From Afipia sp. 64-13 (GTDB lineage: Bacteria; Pseudomonadota; Alphaproteobacteria; Rhizobiales; Xanthobacteraceae), in contig MKUJ01000017.1 in assembly GCA_001897755.1 (NCBI GenBank), forward strand, positions 25,392 to 64,865: a DNA stretch of 39,474 bases, written 5' to 3'. Below the pieces are notes generated by a model that searched no databases, had not been told where the DNA came from, and saw only the letters and a list, made by a program, of their open reading frames with translations. Positions 33,828-39,474 of this stretch are shown piece after piece. The number at the start of each line of letters is the position of its first letter. The stretch's first letter is position 1. The position numbers were made by a program, and so were the translations under genes.

Positions 33828-35180
33828 TCACACCACCATCATCACCGGATTTTCGATCAGCATCTTGAAGGCACTGAGGAGCTGCGCGCCGAGCGCGCCG
33901 TCCATCGCGCGATGATCGCAGGTCAGCGTCACCGTCATGATGGTGGCGATCTCGATCTTGCCATTCCGCACCACCGGACGCTCCTCGCTCATGCCGACGG
34001 CGAGAATGGTGGTCTGCGGCGGATTGATCACGGCGGTGAACTGCTTCATGCCGTACATGCCCAGATTGGACACCGCCGTGGAGCCGCCCTGATATTCGTC
34101 GGGCTTGAGCTTGCGCTCCTTGGCGCGCTTCGACAGATCGCGCATGTCGGCGGAAATTTGCGCCACCGATTTAGAATGCGCGTTGCGGATGATCGGCGTG
34201 ATCAGCCCGGTCGGGATCGACACCGCGACGCTGATGTCCGACACCTTGTGATGCAGCATGGCCTCGTCGGTCCATGTCACATTGGCGTCCGGAACGCGCT
34301 GCAAGGCCAGCGCCAGCGCCTTGATGACGAAATCGTTGATCGAGAGCTTGTAGGCCGGCTTGCCGTCCCCGCCCTTCGGCGCCAGCGCGTTGATCTCCTC
34401 GCGCGCCATGACCAGCTTGCCGATGTCGCAATCGGCGGTGAGGTAGTATTGCGGGATGTCGCGGTCCGACGCCGACAGACGCTGCGCGATCACCTTGCGC
34501 ATGTTGTCGTGCGGCACGGCCTCGTAGTTCTCGGGCTTGAACAGCGAGAGAATCTGCGCGTCCGACGGTCCGGGCGTGAAGGACGGCGCCGCCGCAGCCG
34601 TCGCCGCGGCAGGCTTCAGCCCCTTGCCGGACCTCGCGTCCGCGATGTCGCGCGCGACCACGCGGCCGTGCGGGCCCGAGCCGTTGACGCGCGACAGATC
34701 GATGCCCGCTTCCCTGGCGAGACGCCGCGCCAGCGGCGAGGAGAAGGTTCGCGCGCCATTGCTGGCCGCAGTGGGAGCCGCCGCTACCGGAGCGGCAGGT
34801 TGAGGTGCGGCCGGCTTGGCTTCGGGTGCCTTGGCGGGCGCAGGCGCAGCGGACGCCGCAGGCTTCGCCGGTTCGGGTGCCTTCGCGGCCGGCGCGGGGG
34901 CGCTGCCCGCCGCCGCGCTGGCGGCCTTGACGTCCTCGCCATCGGCGGCGAGCACCGCGATCATGGTATTGACCGGAACATCGGCGGTGCCGGCGGGCAC
35001 CAAGATCTTGGCGATGGTGCCTTCGTCGGTGGCTTCGACTTCCATCGTCGCCTTGTCGGTCTCGATCTCGGCGATCACGTCGCCGGATCTGACCTGGTCG
35101 CCCTCTTTCTTCAGCCACTTGGCGAGGTTGCCCTTCTCCATGGTGGGAGAAAGCGCGGGCATCAGAATATTGATGGGCAT
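33828..35180 (-). CDS. pdhC: Pyruvate dehydrogenase E2, dihydrolipoyllysine acetyltransferase
   Basis: This core enzyme of the complex transfers acetyl from lipoyl to CoA. The 450-residue protein has one N-terminal lipoyl domain (lipoylated K43 in [12 protein letters not shown]) and an alanine/proline-rich swinging linker (about 85-140). The peripheral-subunit-binding domain follows (FSSPLARRLAREAG...GRVVARDI), then the acyltransferase domain with the catalytic DHRAMDG (H423, D427). The lipoyl domain is nearly identical to that of PdhB. It starts 15 bp after pdhB. Confidence 0.97.
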   Translation of the reverse strand: MPINILMPALSPTMEKGNLAKWLKKEGDQVRSGDVIAEIETDKATMEVEATDEGTIAKILVPAGTADVPVNTMIAVLAADGEDVKAASAAAGSAPAPAAKAPEPAKPAASAAPAPAKAPEAKPAAPQPAAPVAAAPTAASNGARTFSSPLARRLAREAGIDLSRVNGSGPHGRVVARDIADARSGKGLKPAAATAAAAPSFTPGPSDAQILSLFKPENYEAVPHDNMRKVIAQRLSASDRDIPQYYLTADCDIGKLVMAREEINALAPKGGDGKPAYKLSINDFVIKALALALQRVPDANVTWTDEAMLHHKVSDISVAVSIPTGLITPIIRNAHSKSVAQISADMRDLSKRAKERKLKPDEYQGGSTAVSNLGMYGMKQFTAVINPPQTTILAVGMSEERPVVRNGKIEIATIMTVTLTCDHRAMDGALGAQLLSAFKMLIENPVMMVV

Positions 35181-35195
35181 GATCGGACCCTGTTC

Positions 35196-36596
<1,401 letters not shown>

Positions 36597-36657
36597 GATC
36601 GCTCCGGACCTGTCTTAAAAAAACGCGCCGCCTGATCGAGGCCGGCGGCGCGCCCGC

Positions 36658-37698
36658 TTATCGATAAATATCGGTGTAAAGCTCGGCGACGTCCGGCTCC
36701 GGATCGCGCTGGGCGAAATCGGCGGCTTCGTTGACGATCTCGCGCACGTCGGCGTCGATCGCCTTCAGATCGGCCTCGCTGACCTTCAATTCGAGCAGAC
36801 GGTTGCGCACCTGCTCGATCGGGTCGTGATCGAGACGCATCTTGTCGACTTCCTCGCGCGTGCGGTACTTCGCCGGGTCCGACATCGAGTGGCCGCGATA
36901 GCGGTAGGTCTGCATCTCGAGGATGTAGGGACCGTTGCCCTCGCGGCACCACTGCACCGCGCGCTCGGCGGCGGCGCGCACCGCGCGCACGTCCATGCCG
37001 TCGACCTGCTCGCCCGGAATGTTGAAGGCGAGACCACGCTTGGAGAAGTCGGTCTGCGCCGACGAGCGCGTCACCGAGGTGCCCATGGCGTAGCGGTTGT
37101 TCTCGACCACGAACACGACCGGCAGCTTCCACAGCTCGGCCATGTTGAAGCTCTCATAGACCTGGCCCTGATTGGCCGCGCCGTCGCCGAAATAAGCGAG
37201 GCTGACATGATCGTTGCCGCGATAGCGGTTGGCGAAGGCAAGGCCGGTGCCGATCGGCACCTGCGCGCCGACGATGCCGTGTCCGCCGTAGAAATTCTTT
37301 TCCTTGCTGAACATGTGCATCGAGCCACCCTTGCCTTTGGAGTAGCCCGAGCGGCGGCCGGTCAGTTCGGCCATCACGCCCTTGGGGTCCATGCCGCAAG
37401 CGAGCATGTGGCCGTGATCGCGATAGCTGGTGATGACCTGATCACCCTGCTTCAACGTCATCTGCATGCCGACGACGATGGCTTCCTGCCCGATATAGAG
37501 ATGGCAGAAGCCGCCGATCGCGCCCATGCCGTAAAGCTGGCCCGCCTTCTCCTCGAAGCGGCGGATCAGCAGCATGTCGCGAAGCGCCTTCAGCTCCTCG
37601 TCCTTGGTGAATTTCAGATTGGTGGGGCGGCTCGTGCCGTTCCCGGCATCCTGCGCGCCGCCTTTTTTAGCCAGCGCCGTATTTTTTCCAGATGGCAT
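36658..37698 (-). CDS. pdhA: Pyruvate dehydrogenase E1 alpha subunit
   Basis: This TPP-dependent decarboxylase subunit has 346 residues. The TPP/magnesium motif runs from GDGAANQGQ (171-179) to ENN (199-201). YRDHGHMLACG (92-102) and the phosphorylation-loop region YRYRGHSMSDPAKYR are typical of the eukaryote-like heterotetrameric E1. A lysine/glycine-rich N-terminal extension (1-28) precedes the core. It is first in the pdhA-pdhB-pdhC-membrane protein-lpdA operon. No strong ribosome-binding site is visible before the ATG. Confidence 0.97.
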   Translation of the reverse strand: MPSGKNTALAKKGGAQDAGNGTSRPTNLKFTKDEELKALRDMLLIRRFEEKAGQLYGMGAIGGFCHLYIGQEAIVVGMQMTLKQGDQVITSYRDHGHMLACGMDPKGVMAELTGRRSGYSKGKGGSMHMFSKEKNFYGGHGIVGAQVPIGTGLAFANRYRGNDHVSLAYFGDGAANQGQVYESFNMAELWKLPVVFVVENNRYAMGTSVTRSSAQTDFSKRGLAFNIPGEQVDGMDVRAVRAAAERAVQWCREGNGPYILEMQTYRYRGHSMSDPAKYRTREEVDKMRLDHDPIEQVRNRLLELKVSEADLKAIDADVREIVNEAADFAQRDPEPDVAELYTDIYR

Positions 37699-37852
37699 GA
37701 CATGTCCGGATGAGAGTGCCGATCCCCTTCTCTACTCCAACTCCCAGCGCCTTGAAAGCACTGCGTGACGCAGCGACGCCGCGCGGCGTTTTGCAGCGCA
37801 CCGGCGCGAAATTTATGCGATTGATTTGGACGGTTTTTGAAATTTACGAATT

Positions 37853-38170
37853 TCAGTTCGCCGGAAGCATGCGAACCAGATCGCGCGGACTTGCATAACC
37901 GAGCTGGAGACGCGCCTGTTCGTCGAGCATGTCCGGATCGACGCGGTCCGAGCGCAATGATGACACGCGCTGTTCGAGCTTGAGTCGCTCCGTCTTCAGC
38001 TCGGCAAGCTCGCCGGTCCGCGCCGCGATTTCCTGATCCAGATCGACGCGCGCATCGAGGCCGTAGCGGCCGGTGTAGGCATTGATGCCGAAATAGGCAA
38101 TGAAACCCGCCGCGATCGCATAGAGCGCGATGCAGGTCAGAACAGCCTTGAGTCGGGCGCGCGAAACCAT
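37853..38170 (-). CDS. ftsB: Septum formation initiator, FtsB/DivIC family
   Basis: This 105-residue bitopic division protein has a short cytosolic start (MVSRARLK), one membrane helix (AVLTCIALYAIAAGFIAYFGI), a coiled coil of heptad-like leucines (LDQEIAARTGELAELKTERLKLEQRV), and a C-terminal LDEQARLQLGYASPRDLV typical of FtsB. It works with FtsL and FtsQ at the septum. Its position between eno and pdhA is usual for alphaproteobacteria. A CtrA-like box lies 23 bp upstream. Confidence 0.92.
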   Translation of the reverse strand: MVSRARLKAVLTCIALYAIAAGFIAYFGINAYTGRYGLDARVDLDQEIAARTGELAELKTERLKLEQRVSSLRSDRVDPDMLDEQARLQLGYASPRDLVRMLPAN

Positions 38171-38192
38171 GCGCCACGATGCGACAACGCGG

Positions 38193-38207
38193 TTAATTCC
38201 TCGCTAA
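38193..38207 (-). promoter_or_regulatory. Possible CtrA box upstream of ftsB
   Basis: On the minus strand TTAG-N7-TTAA followed by CC lies 23 bp before the ftsB start. It differs by one base from TTAA-N7-TTAA, the binding motif of the cell-cycle regulator CtrA, which controls division genes in alphaproteobacteria. Confidence 0.3.
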
Positions 38208-38303
38208 CGATCGAGCCGTCTCGCTGTCCGGGGCAGTCTGCAGCATCCGATAGGATGATGCGGCAGGCGCGGCCGCTGCCGGTCCGCGCCGCCGGAACGG
38301 ACC

Positions 38304-38855
38304 TCAGCCCTTGTTGCGCTCGACGAAGGCGGCGAACTTCTCAATGTATTGCGTCATCACCGTTTTCAGCGCGTCCTTGACGAGATCGCCATTGGCGTCG
38401 AACGCATCGCCCACCTGGGTCAGATAGATTTCCGGCTGCTGCATGATCGGCCCGCAATAGCCGGGCAGGATCTGCTTGAGGTTCATCGCGGCACAGACGC
38501 CGCCGAGCGGACCCGGCGAGTTGCCGACGATGCCGATCGGCTTGCCGAGGAACGAGCTTTTGCCGGGCGGGCGCGAGGCGACGTCGATGGCGTTCTTGAG
38601 CACGCCGGGGATCGAGCGGTTGTATTCCGGCGTCACGAACAGCACCGCGTCCGCCTTCTGGATCTTCTCGCGAAACGCCACCCAGTCGGCCGGCGGATTG
38701 GCCTCGAGATCCTGATTGAAGAACGACAGCTCATGCAGGGTCGCGATGTCGAGCTTCAGGGACGCCGGCGCCAGTTTGGCGAAAGCCCTGGCGAGCTTGA
38801 GCGTGAACGCCTCCTTGCGCAGGCTGCCGACGATGACGAGGACTTGATGGGCCAT
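38304..38855 (-). CDS. NADPH-dependent FMN reductase family protein
   Basis: This flavodoxin-fold reductase of 183 residues has the FMN phosphate loop VGSLRKEAFTLKLARA (9-24) and the second flavin contact TPEYNRSIPGVLKNAIDVAS, with GNSPGPLGG in the third loop. Relatives reduce quinones, azo dyes or chromate with NAD(P)H. The natural substrate cannot be told from sequence. AAAGGA lies 6 nt before the ATG. It lies between eno and ftsB and has no clear functional link with either. Confidence 0.93.
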   Translation of the reverse strand: MAHQVLVIVGSLRKEAFTLKLARAFAKLAPASLKLDIATLHELSFFNQDLEANPPADWVAFREKIQKADAVLFVTPEYNRSIPGVLKNAIDVASRPPGKSSFLGKPIGIVGNSPGPLGGVCAAMNLKQILPGYCGPIMQQPEIYLTQVGDAFDANGDLVKDALKTVMTQYIEKFAAFVERNKG

Positions 38856-39023
38856 GGACGATCCTTTGGTGATGAAACAAGACGACGCGGCGCGAGGCTG
38901 CCCGATTCAGGTAGCCTCTCCGGAAACAAGATGCAAGTGCATGAATATTGGACAATGGTCGCCGGTTCGGACATACCGGCGACATCGCATCCGCGCCGCC
39001 TCTGCCCCGATGGCGGATACGAA

Positions 39024-39047
39024 TATGCCCGCGCGAACGCGGGCATA
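39024..39047 (-). terminator. Strong hairpin downstream of eno
   Basis: TATGCCCGCG-CGAA-CGCGGGCATA is a perfect 10-bp stem with a 4-nt loop, 55 bp after the eno stop. A second hairpin CCCGC-TAAA-GCGGG (39065-39078) lies closer to eno. Neither has a long T-run, so they may stabilise the eno 3' end or act with Rho. Confidence 0.5.
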
Positions 39048-39102
39048 GGCCGATGTCTTGCAGTCCCGCTAAAGCGGGCCCTGCCTTGCAAGCGGACCGG
39101 GC

Positions 39103-39474
<372 letters not shown>

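Noticed and set aside
37777-37794. Terminator-like hairpin ACGCCG/CGGCGT followed by TTTT on the plus strand
   Set aside because: No plus-strand gene precedes it; it lies in the pdhA upstream region, where the minus strand is transcribed.

Overview
The window is a gene-dense, GC-rich chromosomal segment. Its protein sequences and gene order point to an alphaproteobacterium of the Bradyrhizobium/Afipia/Nitrobacter/Rhodopseudomonas group (Nitrobacteraceae, formerly Bradyrhizobiaceae). The evidence is the cluster argS-SPOR-nagZ-scpAB-tatABC-serS-surE-pcm-nlpD, a pyruvate dehydrogenase E1 beta with its own lipoyl domain, and group-typical intergenic palindromes. No rRNA, tRNA, insertion sequence, prophage or CRISPR array was seen.

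Layout. (1) 105-2647, plus strand: trmFO and an odd kinase-like protein whose C-terminus resembles the mobile C-terminal lid of acyl-CoA synthetases. (2) 2637-6891, minus strand: yajC-secD-secF followed by bacterial homologues of the complex I assembly factors NDUFAF3 and NDUFAF6. (3) 7088-8050, plus: a DUF815 AAA+ ATPase. (4) 8061-22602, almost all minus: a small secreted protein, a degenerate LytM protein (nlpD-like), pcm, surE, serS, tatCBA, scpBA, nagZ, a SPOR protein, argS and a dGTPase-like HD protein. A lone plus-strand response regulator sits between pcm and surE. (5) 22699-23937, plus: erpA and xthA, with an FNR/FixK-type palindrome in the dgt-erpA gap. (6) 24269-26825, minus: a secreted Sel1-repeat protein overlapping the end of ilvD.

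(7) 27304-31600 is the accessory and most interesting block. It reads, in transcription order on the minus strand: a possible operator and promoter, a 10-codon leader ORF with a strong Shine-Dalgarno sequence, two tandem paralogous XapX (DUF1427) membrane proteins, a stand-alone acetamidase/formamidase (FmdA family), an intrinsic terminator, a separate promoter, and a 772-residue protein. That protein fuses a complete AraC-family regulator to a complete acetamidase/formamidase domain. Together they look like an amide-utilisation module in which the regulator carries its own copy of the enzyme fold, possibly as the sensor.

(8) 31868-37698, minus: the pyruvate dehydrogenase operon pdhA-pdhB-pdhC-(membrane protein)-lpdA. 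It is preceded by ftsB, an NAD(P)H:FMN reductase-like gene and the 3' end of eno, which runs off the window edge.

How it works together: most of the segment is housekeeping, covering tRNA modification and charging, Sec and Tat export, chromosome condensation, cell-wall recycling and division, protein repair, branched-chain amino-acid synthesis, and the enolase-to-acetyl-CoA step of central metabolism. The amidase/XapX/AraC-fusion block lies between ilvD and lpdA and does not belong to either pathway.
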